Positions 54,325-61,505 of a stretch of DNA of 62,669 nucleotides are shown piece by piece. Both the position numbers and the translations under genes were made by a program. The notes under the pieces are model-generated. The model saw nothing but the letters and a program-made list of their open reading frames with translations, was not told the origin of the DNA and searched no databases. The first letter of the stretch is position 1. Every line of letters begins with the position of its first letter. The DNA comes from Deltaproteobacteria bacterium (lineage in GTDB: Bacteria > Myxococcota_A > Polyangia > Polyangiales > JADJMO01). The stretch lies in contig JANYDK010000005.1 in assembly GCA_025363655.1 (NCBI GenBank), forward strand, positions 1-62,669. The letters are read 5' to 3'.

Positions 54325-55115
54325 CGACGGCGAACCTCGATGCGGAAGCGCGTCGAATCCGGGTTGAACTCGTGGGCTGCCCTCGTCAGTGCGAAGGCGT
54401 GGTCAGACGAAACCCCGGTAGTGGGCATGTCCCTCGGCTCGTCCATCTCGAGCGGCGCGGCATGCGATCCGACGACGGCGTCGTGATCGTTGGCATGAAT
54501 CCCGGCGCCGCGGGTGACGACGAGTCAAACATCGTCAGAGATAGCGCTAAGGAGCATGACGAGGCCGCCGCTGAAGAGATCAACGGCCGGATTGCCACGG
54601 CTCTCTACGCGCATTTCGAGAAGAACATTCTTCCCGAGAACCGCTACTACAAGCTCGCGCGCGAGGCGGTGAGCGCCCTAGGGTTCTCCGGCCCCATATT
54701 CTGGACAGAAGCAGTGAAGTGCTCGTCGACGTCGCGCGGAAGCTTGAGCGTCACTGCGACCACGGCAACCTTCGCGACGTGCGGATCCATATGGCTTCGA
54801 CGAGAGTTGGAATTCGTTCCGACAGCTTGGCCGCTGATCACCGTTGGACGCGACGCCTTCGTCGCGGCGTGCCTGCTGGCAACAGACCGGCGTATCCTCG
54901 GCCTCCCACATGTAACGGCCGCGAGAAGCCCGGCATTCTGGCGCGTGTTCCAGAGGCTAGAGCGCGACGGCGATCTGCGATTACGACGGCCCGCCAATAA
55001 GGCGCTGGTGGCGTGGCTGACGGGCGCGCAGCGCCACTTCATGCTGTTCGCCGCGGCACCCAAAGAGTCGCGCAACGATCGACCCCGAGCTCAGCGACCA
55101 AACGCTTGTAGGTGA
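54321..55115 (+). CDS. Uracil-DNA glycosylase-superfamily protein with likely Fe-S cluster
   Basis: 264 residues. Motif A-like VVIVGMNPGAAGD (about 54-66), central FWTEAVKC, and PLITVGRDAF strand follow the UDG fold. Four Cys at 20, 24, 134 and 154 are spaced like the [4Fe-4S] ligands of family 4/5 UDGs (C-xxx-C here instead of C-xx-C). The second catalytic motif (usually HPS) is not obvious near PHVTAARSPA, so activity may differ. GTG 54321 overlaps the hsdR stop (GTGA), so it is translationally coupled to restriction. Role in recognising unusual bases is inference. Confidence 0.72.
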   Translation: MTTANLDAEARRIRVELVGCPRQCEGVVRRNPGSGHVPRLVHLERRGMRSDDGVVIVGMNPGAAGDDESNIVRDSAKEHDEAAAEEINGRIATALYAHFEKNILPENRYYKLAREAVSALGFSGPIFWTEAVKCSSTSRGSLSVTATTATFATCGSIWLRRELEFVPTAWPLITVGRDAFVAACLLATDRRILGLPHVTAARSPAFWRVFQRLERDGDLRLRRPANKALVAWLTGAQRHFMLFAAAPKESRNDRPRAQRPNACR

Positions 55116-55120
55116 GGACC

Positions 55121-56828
55121 ATGGACATCAAGCCCACCGATTCCACAGTGAAAAGCCTCCTCGAATCGGGCTTCTACAAGATTCCGCGTTTCCAACGACC
55201 CTACTCTTGGGATCGTGAAAACATCGAGGAGTTCTGGAACGACGCCATTCAATCCGATGCCAAGGACTACTTCATCGGGTCCTTCGTCGTCTACAAGGGG
55301 CCCGAAGCGTACGGTCCGCTGTACCTCGTCGATGGGCAGCAGCGCCTGAACCACAATCACTCTTCTGCTCGCGGCCGTCAGGGATGCGCTCGATGGCGCG
55401 GGCTTCAAGCCGCAGGCACTCGGCGTCCAGCAGCTCATCGAGCGAAGGGATATCGAGGCGGAGACCCAGTTCGTCCTCCAGACCGAAACATCGTACCCAT
55501 TTCTTCAGGAGCACATTCAAAAGTTCGGCACTCCCGAGCTCAAGGGCGGCGACGGCGACGAAGAGAGCGCGTTGCGCGAAGCCTACGGATTTCTTCGCCG
55601 TCAGCTCCGAGCCGGGCTTGAGGCGGTCGATGCCAACACCAGCGTGTCGAAGGTCAAGAAGGACAGGGAAAAGCTGGCCTACCTTGTGCGGGTACGTGAT
55701 CAGGTCCTTCGGCTCCAGCTCATTCAGATCCAGCTTACCAAGGAAGACGAAGCCTATCTGATCTTCGAGACCCTAAACACACGCGGCAAGGACCTCACGG
55801 TCTCCGACCTCGTCAAGAATCACCTCGCGCGGCTGATGAAGCCGAAGAACAAGGGAGTTGACGTTCTTCGCGAGAAATGGAGCGAAATGCTGGACCGACT
55901 CGAGTCGTCGAAGGCGGACCTCGACTTGAACAGGTTCCTCCACCACTCGTGGCTGTCGCGTCGCAACTACATGGGCGAGAAGCAGCTCTTCGTTGCTGTC
56001 AAAAAGGTCGTAGACAAGAGCAACGCGTCGGACTTCTTGGACGACCTTCTGAGCGATGCCGCCGCATATCGAACGGTGTTCGAGCCTGAGTACCACAAGT
56101 GGACAAAGCAAGAGCGTGAAGTGGTTGAGTCGCTTCGCGCTCTCCAAGTGTTCCGCGTGATGCAGCCGGCTCCGATGCTCCTCGCTGTCGTCCGCGCCCA
56201 CTTCGCCAAGACAATTTCGATGAAACAAGCGGCTCAGGTTCTTCGCGTCATGGAGCACTTTCACCTTCAATTCACTGCACTTACTGCGCAGCGCACCGGT
56301 GGTGGAACGGCGAAGATGTACGCATTGGGCGGCCGATCGCTTTGCGAGGCGACCGACAAGAACAAGGCGGCTGCCGTGCTGAAAGAGTTCGTGGCAAAGC
56401 TTCGAGAGCGAGTGCCATTGGAGACCGAGTTCGTCCCCGGGTTCGTGCAACTCCGCTACTCGGACGAGAACACAAAGCAGCGAAATCTCGTCAGGTACGT
56501 CCTCCGTCGGCTCGACGAGTACTTTCGAAAGGGTGCTCCGGTCGATTACGAGAAGTTCTCGATCGAGCACATCGCGCCGCAGAACCCAACCTCGGGCGCG
56601 CCGACCAGCCGCTTCGCGGAGATCGGCAATCTGATCCTGGTCCCCGAAGAGCTGAATGGCGAGCTGAAGAACGAGCCATTCCCGAAGAAAAAGGCCAAGC
56701 TGGCGACCGCCCAGATTCCCTTCGATGCCGTACTTAGCAAGGCCACCACTGCCTGGGGCGACGCAGAGATTGAAGCTCGGTCGTCGGCGCTCGCCAAGGT
56801 CGCGCATAGCAAGATTTTCGTCGTGTAA
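55121..56828 (+). pseudogene. GmrSD-type DUF262/DUF1524 nuclease, one-base frameshift
   Basis: The first part (55121-55348) is a DUF262 N-terminus: IPRFQRPYSWDRENIEEFWND, FIGSFVV and the nucleotide-site motif VDGQQRL. Immediately afterwards one extra A (55349 or 55350, in GCCTGAACC) shifts the frame. The shifted frame gives TTITLLLAAVRDAL and continues without a stop to 56828, including a DUF1524 nuclease end (IEHIAPQNP, IGNLILVPEELNGELKNEPF). With the base removed it would encode about 568 intact residues. GmrSD-type enzymes cut modified phage DNA. Either a recent inactivation, an assembly error, or a recoded site. It starts five bases after the UDG-like stop. Confidence 0.8.
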
Positions 56829-56895
56829 CCGGTGAAGCCGCGTCGGCCTCCAGCTAGAAGCGCGCCGATCATCCATATTCAGTCAGGAGCAAGCC

Positions 56896-57162
56896 ATGCC
56901 TGTTGACCCAAGGAACTTCGAAATGCACAGGGCCGTCGTTGCTACTCAGATGTTCGACGACAAGAACCAGGATGCCGCTCAGCGATACGTCGACGCGGTG
57001 GAACGACGCATCGTGAACGACTTCCACGGCGACGCTGACGCGGGGGCGAAGCTCGCCGAATTGCGGGGGTACTTACTCGGGCTCATCGCCGTTGCCGATA
57101 TGGCAAGGCGTCGGTCAACGGAGGTTGACGAGTATCTCGGTGAGTTCCTCGGCGAGACCTGA
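56896..57162 (+). CDS. Small hypothetical protein
   Basis: 88 residues, helical and acidic, with one hydrophobic stretch (YLLGLIAVADM) that is too short for a sure membrane helix. A good Shine-Dalgarno sequence (AGGAG, six bases before ATG 56896) supports translation. It follows the nuclease gene by 67 bases and may belong to the same transcript. Not recognised. Confidence 0.55.
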   Translation: MPVDPRNFEMHRAVVATQMFDDKNQDAAQRYVDAVERRIVNDFHGDADAGAKLAELRGYLLGLIAVADMARRRSTEVDEYLGEFLGET

Positions 57163-57552
57163 CTGGCAGGCGCAGCGCCGTCGTTCCCCCCGCAGTGCGT
57201 TTGTCGTCCGAGTCGGGGCGTCCCGACTATTGTGCCGCCAGCGCGGTCGCTCCTCCGCCTGCCCGTGCACCGACCGGCGGCAGATCCTCCTTCGACGCCT
57301 GCTGAGACGTTGTGCCGGGAGAGTGCGTGGAAGCGCCGAAATCCGAGCCGTCGGCAGTGCCAATGCAGCGATGGAAATAGCGGCCAGCAGGCATGCTCTC
57401 CCGAGTGGTCGAGTGGTCTCGGGGTCGCACGCGCCACCGGCCTTGGTGGTGACCTTGCACGCTACCGCGAGCACGTATGCGGTGCAGACCAGCGTCAGCG
57501 AGGCGAGATCGCGAAGCCGCCGCCTGCTTCGGTCGCTCGTAGGTGTCGGCAT
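57115..57552 (-). CDS. Small putative membrane protein
   Basis: 145 residues. Two hydrophobic segments (about 16-32 and 53-72) with a Cys-containing loop between them, then a basic tail. ATG 57552 has a strong Shine-Dalgarno sequence (GAGGAGGGG on the minus strand). The final 48 bases overlap the convergent gene at 56896. One of the two 18-bp palindromes lies inside its 3' half, the other about 100 bases upstream of its start. No family recognised. Confidence 0.45.
   Translation of the reverse strand: MPTPTSDRSRRRLRDLASLTLVCTAYVLAVACKVTTKAGGACDPETTRPLGRACLLAAISIAALALPTARISALPRTLPAQRLSRRRRRICRRSVHGQAEERPRWRHNSRDAPTRTTNALRGERRRCACQSGLAEELTEILVNLR
57211..57228. promoter_or_regulatory. 18-bp palindrome, copy 1
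   Basis: AGTCGGGGCGTCCCGACT: seven-base arms AGTCGGG/CCCGACT, with one centre mismatch from perfect symmetry. It is the same element as the copy at 57651-57668, 440 bases away, and lacks a T-tract. It is probably a protein-binding site of the element. Confidence 0.5.
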
Positions 57553-57611
57553 GCTCCCCTCCTCGACAGTACGAGCGAGGCATCGCTCGGCAACGACCCC
57601 ACGGGGTTCTC

Positions 57612-58331
57612 TCACGCGCGATTAGCTACTGGGTGGGCTACCATGAGTGGAGTCGGGACGTCCCGACTTTGCCTTCGCGGGTGACGGGCAGAGGGAGCCC
57701 AAACCGTCTTCGTCGACGTTCGCAGCTTACGTAGGCCCCCGCGCAGCGCCTTGATGGCGTTCTTCACCATCGGGTCGTCCCCGGCGTTGTCGGCTGCCAG
57801 TCGTTCCGGCAGACGACCTATCATCCGCTCAATCCGGCCCACCATCTTCGCGGCGTCCTGGATGGCCTTGGCGATAGTTGCGGCGCCCGACAGCTTCTTG
57901 CGAAATTCGCTCTTCAGCGCACGCACCGAGAGCCCCTCCTCGACGATGCGATTCAAGAGGACGTCTCGCTCGCTGCGCTTCTTCCGTTTCGCTACCAGTT
58001 CGAGGTGCGACCAGGTTATGCCGATGCCATTCGGCGCCGCCCTTCCCTTGAGGCGCCGGAAGGCGGCACTGTCCCAGTGCTTCGCGATGGTTGCTGCGCG
58101 GAAGAGCGTCGACTTGTCTCGACCGAGGGCGTTGGCGAGCCGCAGCATGCCGCGCTTTCCGTATTTCTCGGGGTCGTCCTGCACGTCCTTTGCCAGCTTC
58201 CCGATCGCGTAGCGCTTCTCGAGCTCCGTCTTCGACGCGTCGCGCTCATACTCCTTAGCCTTCTCGATCGCGGACTCGAGCGCCGGCGTGAGCTGCGGTT
58301 TGCGACGTTTGGGGGGGGGCTTGTCGACCAT
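57612..58331 (-). CDS. DUF1016_N-like DNA-associated protein
   Basis: 239 residues. The N-terminus is Lys/Pro-rich. The central part (about 40-165) resembles the DUF1016 (YhcG) N-terminal domain: YAIGKLAKDVQ...YGKRGMLRLANALG and ITWSHLELVAKRKK...VEEGLSVRALKSEF, the TWSH...WSVREL pattern. The nuclease domain of full YhcG proteins is missing, so it is more likely a regulator or partition-type DNA-binding protein of the element. A perfect 18-bp palindrome lies within its last codons. Confidence 0.6.
   Translation of the reverse strand: MVDKPPPKRRKPQLTPALESAIEKAKEYERDASKTELEKRYAIGKLAKDVQDDPEKYGKRGMLRLANALGRDKSTLFRAATIAKHWDSAAFRRLKGRAAPNGIGITWSHLELVAKRKKRSERDVLLNRIVEEGLSVRALKSEFRKKLSGAATIAKAIQDAAKMVGRIERMIGRLPERLAADNAGDDPMVKNAIKALRGGLRKLRTSTKTVWAPSARHPRRQSRDVPTPLMVAHPVANRA
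57651..57668. promoter_or_regulatory. 18-bp palindrome, copy 2 (perfect)
   Basis: AGTCGGGACGTCCCGACT is a perfect 18-bp inverted repeat. It differs from copy 1 by one central base. It lies between the small membrane gene and the DUF1016_N-like gene, within the 3' codons of the latter, so selection on the protein alone is unlikely to explain it. Confidence 0.6.
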
Positions 58332-58397
58332 CGCGAGAGGATCGCGCTGCTCACGGGCCCCGTCGAGATCGAATCGAGAGCGAGGCGTCGAGGGGCT

Positions 58398-58420
58398 AAA
58401 GAAGACGGCCCGTGAGGCCG
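58398..58420 (-). terminator. Intrinsic terminator of the integrase gene
   Basis: On the minus strand CGGCC-TCACG-GGCCG forms a 5-bp GC stem, followed at once by TCTTCTTT. It begins 8 bases after the integrase stop, the position expected for an intrinsic terminator. Confidence 0.65.
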
Positions 58421-58427
58421 CCTCCCG

Positions 58428-59495
58428 TCACCGGTGCAAGAACTCGTGCCCCGTCGACTCCGTCTCGAAGAGACGAATGTACCGTTCCGTCACCGCGATC
58501 CCCGAATGCCCGAGCAGCACCGAGACCCGCTTCAGCGGCATCCCTCGCGCGTGCAGCGCGCTCGCCCACGCCCGTCGGAGGTCGTGGATGGAGAAGCGCG
58601 GCAGCCCGAGGTGCTCCCGGACCTTGCGGATCGCCTCCCACGTCGCCTTGTCGTCCAGGCGCACGCTGCCCTTCGTCTTCACGAACTCGAGCGCCGCCTC
58701 GCGCGTCGCCTTCGAGACCGGCACCCGGCGACAGCGGTAGTTCTTCGGCTGCCAGCCCTCCTTCGGCGTGACGACGAGGACGCCCTGCTCGTTGCCGACG
58801 ACCTCGACGTTGACGGCGTCGAGGTGACGCGCCTCGTCGATACGGATGCCACTGCCGGCGACCAACGCGATGAGCGACGCATGACCAGGGGCGAGGAGCG
58901 CCTTGGCGACGCGGACGACCTCGTCCACCTGGTCCGGCGACAGGGTTATCGCGCTGGGGTTCGGCTGCGGCTCCCGCAGCTTGAGCTCCTCGAAGTCTTC
59001 CCCGCGGAAGGGGTTCGATGCGATCAACCCCTCTCGCTTGCCGAAGGCGAACATCCGACGCACGGGCATCAAGTCCCGGTTCACCGTCCGGGCCTTCACC
59101 TTCGCGCTTCGCGTGCGGACATACTCGGCCATCAGTTTGAACGTCACTTCGTTGGTCGTGACGACACCCTTGGTCTCGCACCAGTCGACGAACATGGTGA
59201 TTCGGCTGTGGTAGGAAGCCGCGGTCTTCTTGGTGACGCGGGGCGGGCAGAGGTGCTCGGAGTAGCGAGCGGCGAGCTCGGTCACGAGGGGTTCCGGAGC
59301 CGCTTCAGGTGCTCGCGCAGTTCGCTCGCGCTCCGCGGCCAGCTCGAAGAGCTTGCGCTGGGCGACGGCGGCGTCGGCGGTGCCGAGGGCGACTTCACGG
59401 CCTTCGAGGAGGCCCGACCAGAACTTCGACTTCCCCCTCTGTCGGAAGAGGTGCGGGGCGCCGCGGATGTACTTCTTTCGTTTCCTTCCTGCCAT
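58428..59495 (-). CDS. Tyrosine recombinase (integrase)
   Basis: 355 residues. A SAM-like core-binding domain (about 70-160) precedes the catalytic domain. Catalytic set: Arg218 (GSGIRIDEARH), Lys245 region, His304 and Arg307 (SIHDLRRAWAS), His330 (LLGHSG) and nucleophile Tyr339 (ERYIR). All are intact, so it should be active. It would move the element between tRNA-Ser and the right edge. Its first 214 bases overlap the upstream HTH gene in another frame. A terminator follows. Confidence 0.93.
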   Translation of the reverse strand: MAGRKRKKYIRGAPHLFRQRGKSKFWSGLLEGREVALGTADAAVAQRKLFELAAERERTARAPEAAPEPLVTELAARYSEHLCPPRVTKKTAASYHSRITMFVDWCETKGVVTTNEVTFKLMAEYVRTRSAKVKARTVNRDLMPVRRMFAFGKREGLIASNPFRGEDFEELKLREPQPNPSAITLSPDQVDEVVRVAKALLAPGHASLIALVAGSGIRIDEARHLDAVNVEVVGNEQGVLVVTPKEGWQPKNYRCRRVPVSKATREAALEFVKTKGSVRLDDKATWEAIRKVREHLGLPRFSIHDLRRAWASALHARGMPLKRVSVLLGHSGIAVTERYIRLFETESTGHEFLHR

Positions 59496-59671
59496 GACGA
59501 GTCCTGCGAGTCGTCCGTTCGCGACGTCTCGAGAAAGTGCGTCACGCTCGCGGCGTCGACGCGGATGGAACGACCGATCCGGTACGCGACGAGGGCGCGA
59601 CGGCAGATCAAGCGGCGGACGGTGCGGGGGCAGACGCCGAGGGCGGCGGCCACCTGCTGCACGTTGAGCAC
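59282..59671 (-). CDS. Excisionase-type helix-turn-helix protein
   Basis: 129 residues. The first about 50 are a MerR/excisionase-like winged HTH (MLNVQQVAAALGVCPRTVRRL...VAYRIGRSIRVDAASVTHFLE), the usual recombination directionality factor beside an integrase. The remaining 75 residues are low-complexity Ser/Pro/Arg and run through the integrase 5' end in a different frame for 214 bases. That tail is probably a read-on after loss of a nearer stop. The start is GTG 59671. Confidence 0.75.
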   Translation of the reverse strand: MLNVQQVAAALGVCPRTVRRLICRRALVAYRIGRSIRVDAASVTHFLETSRTDDSQDSSWQEGNERSTSAAPRTSSDRGGSRSSGRASSKAVKSPSAPPTPPSPSASSSSWPRSASELREHLKRLRNPS

Positions 59672-59674
59672 GAC

Positions 59675-59956
59675 CTACTTCCTTCTCGCGATGGTGGTCG
59701 CGGTGGCCGGCTTCGCGTTGCCGTGGCGGTCTGCGGGGCCGGGCGTGCCGTCACCGGCCTCAGCCCACTCGCTTCCGAGCTTCACTCGCCAGCGGTTGGC
59801 GAACTTGCGGGCGCGGACGCCGTCGAACGAGGCTTCCACCACGCCGTCGGCTGCGACCTCGGCGCGACGCTCGAGCGTGCGACGCAGTGCACTCGGCTTG
59901 TAGTCGAGGAGCGCGGCGGCACGGTCCAACGAGATCCAGCCGACAGGGTCGTTCAC
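59675..59956 (-). CDS. Small element protein, putative DNA-binding
   Basis: 93 residues. GWISLDRAAALLDYKPSALRRTLERRA looks like an HTH (excisionase/AlpA-like), followed by a short basic beta part (KFANRWRVKLGSEW). The GTG start overlaps the stop of the XRE gene (GTGA), and its stop lies three bases before the next start, so the XRE gene, this gene, the excisionase gene and the integrase gene form one operon. Confidence 0.6.
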   Translation of the reverse strand: MNDPVGWISLDRAAALLDYKPSALRRTLERRAEVAADGVVEASFDGVRARKFANRWRVKLGSEWAEAGDGTPGPADRHGNAKPATATTIARRK

Positions 59957-60210
59957 GGCTCCCCCGTCGGCTTCGCTTCCGCGGACGCCTCGGCCGTTGA
60001 CTCGGCGAGCCGATCGGGGAGCACGCCGAGCTCCTTGGCGACCTCGGCACGCTCGTGCTCCGAGAGGCACACGTACCCGCGCTCCACGCGCGAGAGCTTC
60101 GACTGTGACATCGACACGCGGGCAGCGAGCTCGTCCTGCGAGAGCCCGGCACGTTCGCGAAGCGTGCGGAGGTTCGCCGAGACGCGTCTACGTTCGCTTC
60201 GGTCCTTCAT
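59953..60210 (-). CDS. XRE-family HTH transcriptional regulator
   Basis: 85 residues. Cro/CI-type HTH over most of its length (LRTLRERAGLSQDELAARVSMSQSKLSRVERG). ATG 60210 is chosen as it starts the HTH domain. It heads the minus-strand operon with the integrase and is divergent from the gene at 60316; the 105-base gap contains an AT-rich patch (ATTATTAC on the minus strand) likely to hold the promoter. It is a plausible switch for element excision. Confidence 0.85.
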   Translation of the reverse strand: MKDRSERRRVSANLRTLRERAGLSQDELAARVSMSQSKLSRVERGYVCLSEHERAEVAKELGVLPDRLAESTAEASAEAKPTGEP

Positions 60211-60315
60211 GTCGCGAGCGTGACCGCTCCGAGCGTAATAATGGCGTCGATGCGCTAACCGAGCGTCGCGTGAAGTCGTGCAGAGTCGCGCCGAGCGGTC
60301 TACGTTCGAGATGCC

Positions 60316-61449
60316 ATGGCGAAGCTCATACCTCCCCGGCGTGGGGAGTCGGCGATCCGCGAACTTGTGGCCTGGATGCGCAGTTCTCGGACCTTTGATC
60401 CGTTCGCGGACATGTTCCTCGACACCTTGTTTGCTGAGCTCCTCGCGCGGGGCTCCAGGGACCTTGAGCACGACGCCAGACGACTCCAACGAGAGGTCGA
60501 GAAGGACGGGCGTCTAGCTCGGGCAGTCCAGGCCGAGTACGTCACCGCCTACGCGGCGGCCGTTGCGTACGTCGCCATGGCGGGGGCCAATCCGAAGCCG
60601 GAAGGCGTGTGGGCTGCGGCGACCTCGGTGCAAGCGAGGCCGATTGACATGTTCGTCCGAGCCATCAAGGCCTCGCTTCTAACGCGATTGGTGAGTGGCG
60701 GAAGCGCCATCACGCAAGCTGCGACCTCGCCGACGCTTGGCGGGCTGGTGAGGATCAAGGCCAGCGTGGACATCGGTCTGTTGCTCGGCGTCGACCATGA
60801 CGTCGTATGGGGCCATGCCAAGCGGTCTCAGGCGGAGGAGACGTTGCGATGGAAGTCAGGTCGAGCCCGAGATTCCGTCGCCTCCCTCGTCCGGCGCCAA
60901 CGTCAGCGTGCTGCCGACTTGGGTTTCGTCACGGAAGGGGCGCGCAAGGATGGGAGGAAATGGCTCAAGGAGGCGCGCAGGACCCTGTGGTTCGCGCGCC
61001 TCCAGCCGCTCCACCCGGCGATGGTGCAGCCCGCGCACCTGGACCGCATCGCCAACGCCATCGACGCTCCCCTCGCGTCGTTGCGCAAGAAGCCTGCACG
61101 AACTCTTCGGAAGGAACGGCCGGCACCGACTAAAATCGAAGAGGTGAGGCTGCTCCTTCCCGACGATCTATGGGACGCGATTCGATCCCATCTCCCGAGT
61201 GGCGCGCGCATAGCCGTTCTCGCGGTCCTGGTCGTGCTCCACTGCGGAATCCCGTGGGCGAGCTTGCCCTCCGCGCTTGGCCTCGGATCGGGCGCCGCCG
61301 CGCTGCGTGCCGTTCGTGCCTGGCAGACGTCCGGAGCTTGGCCGGCGGTCGAGGGCTTGCTGCGCGTGCCATACCCGAATCTCGAGCTCGGACGCCTCAA
61401 GCCCGCGGGTGAGCCTGTGACACGGGCTCGTAGAAAGAAGGTCCCGTAG
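60316..61449 (+). CDS. Element protein with C-terminal IS5-type DUF4096-like domain
   Basis: 377 residues. Residues about 1-270 are helical, basic in places and not recognised. Residues about 277-350 (LLLPDDLWDAIRSHLPSG, then LHCGIPWASLPSALG and RAVRAWQTSGAWPAVEGLL) match the DUF4096 N-terminal module of IS5-family transposases. No DDE catalytic domain follows. The transposase DNA-recognition module therefore seems to be fused to an unrelated helical protein, perhaps as a replication or regulatory factor. It is followed 56 bases later by the primase gene. Confidence 0.6.
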   Translation: MAKLIPPRRGESAIRELVAWMRSSRTFDPFADMFLDTLFAELLARGSRDLEHDARRLQREVEKDGRLARAVQAEYVTAYAAAVAYVAMAGANPKPEGVWAAATSVQARPIDMFVRAIKASLLTRLVSGGSAITQAATSPTLGGLVRIKASVDIGLLLGVDHDVVWGHAKRSQAEETLRWKSGRARDSVASLVRRQRQRAADLGFVTEGARKDGRKWLKEARRTLWFARLQPLHPAMVQPAHLDRIANAIDAPLASLRKKPARTLRKERPAPTKIEEVRLLLPDDLWDAIRSHLPSGARIAVLAVLVVLHCGIPWASLPSALGLGSGAAALRAVRAWQTSGAWPAVEGLLRVPYPNLELGRLKPAGEPVTRARRKKVP

Positions 61450-61505
61450 CAGCCGTTAGCGCTTCGCAGCCACTGTTACGCGGGCGTGATGATGATGAGG
61501 CGTCA

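Noticed and set aside
57227-57583. A 118-codon minus-strand frame overlapping the small membrane gene
   Set aside because: No ribosome site and poor composition, while the other frame has a strong Shine-Dalgarno sequence and two hydrophobic segments.
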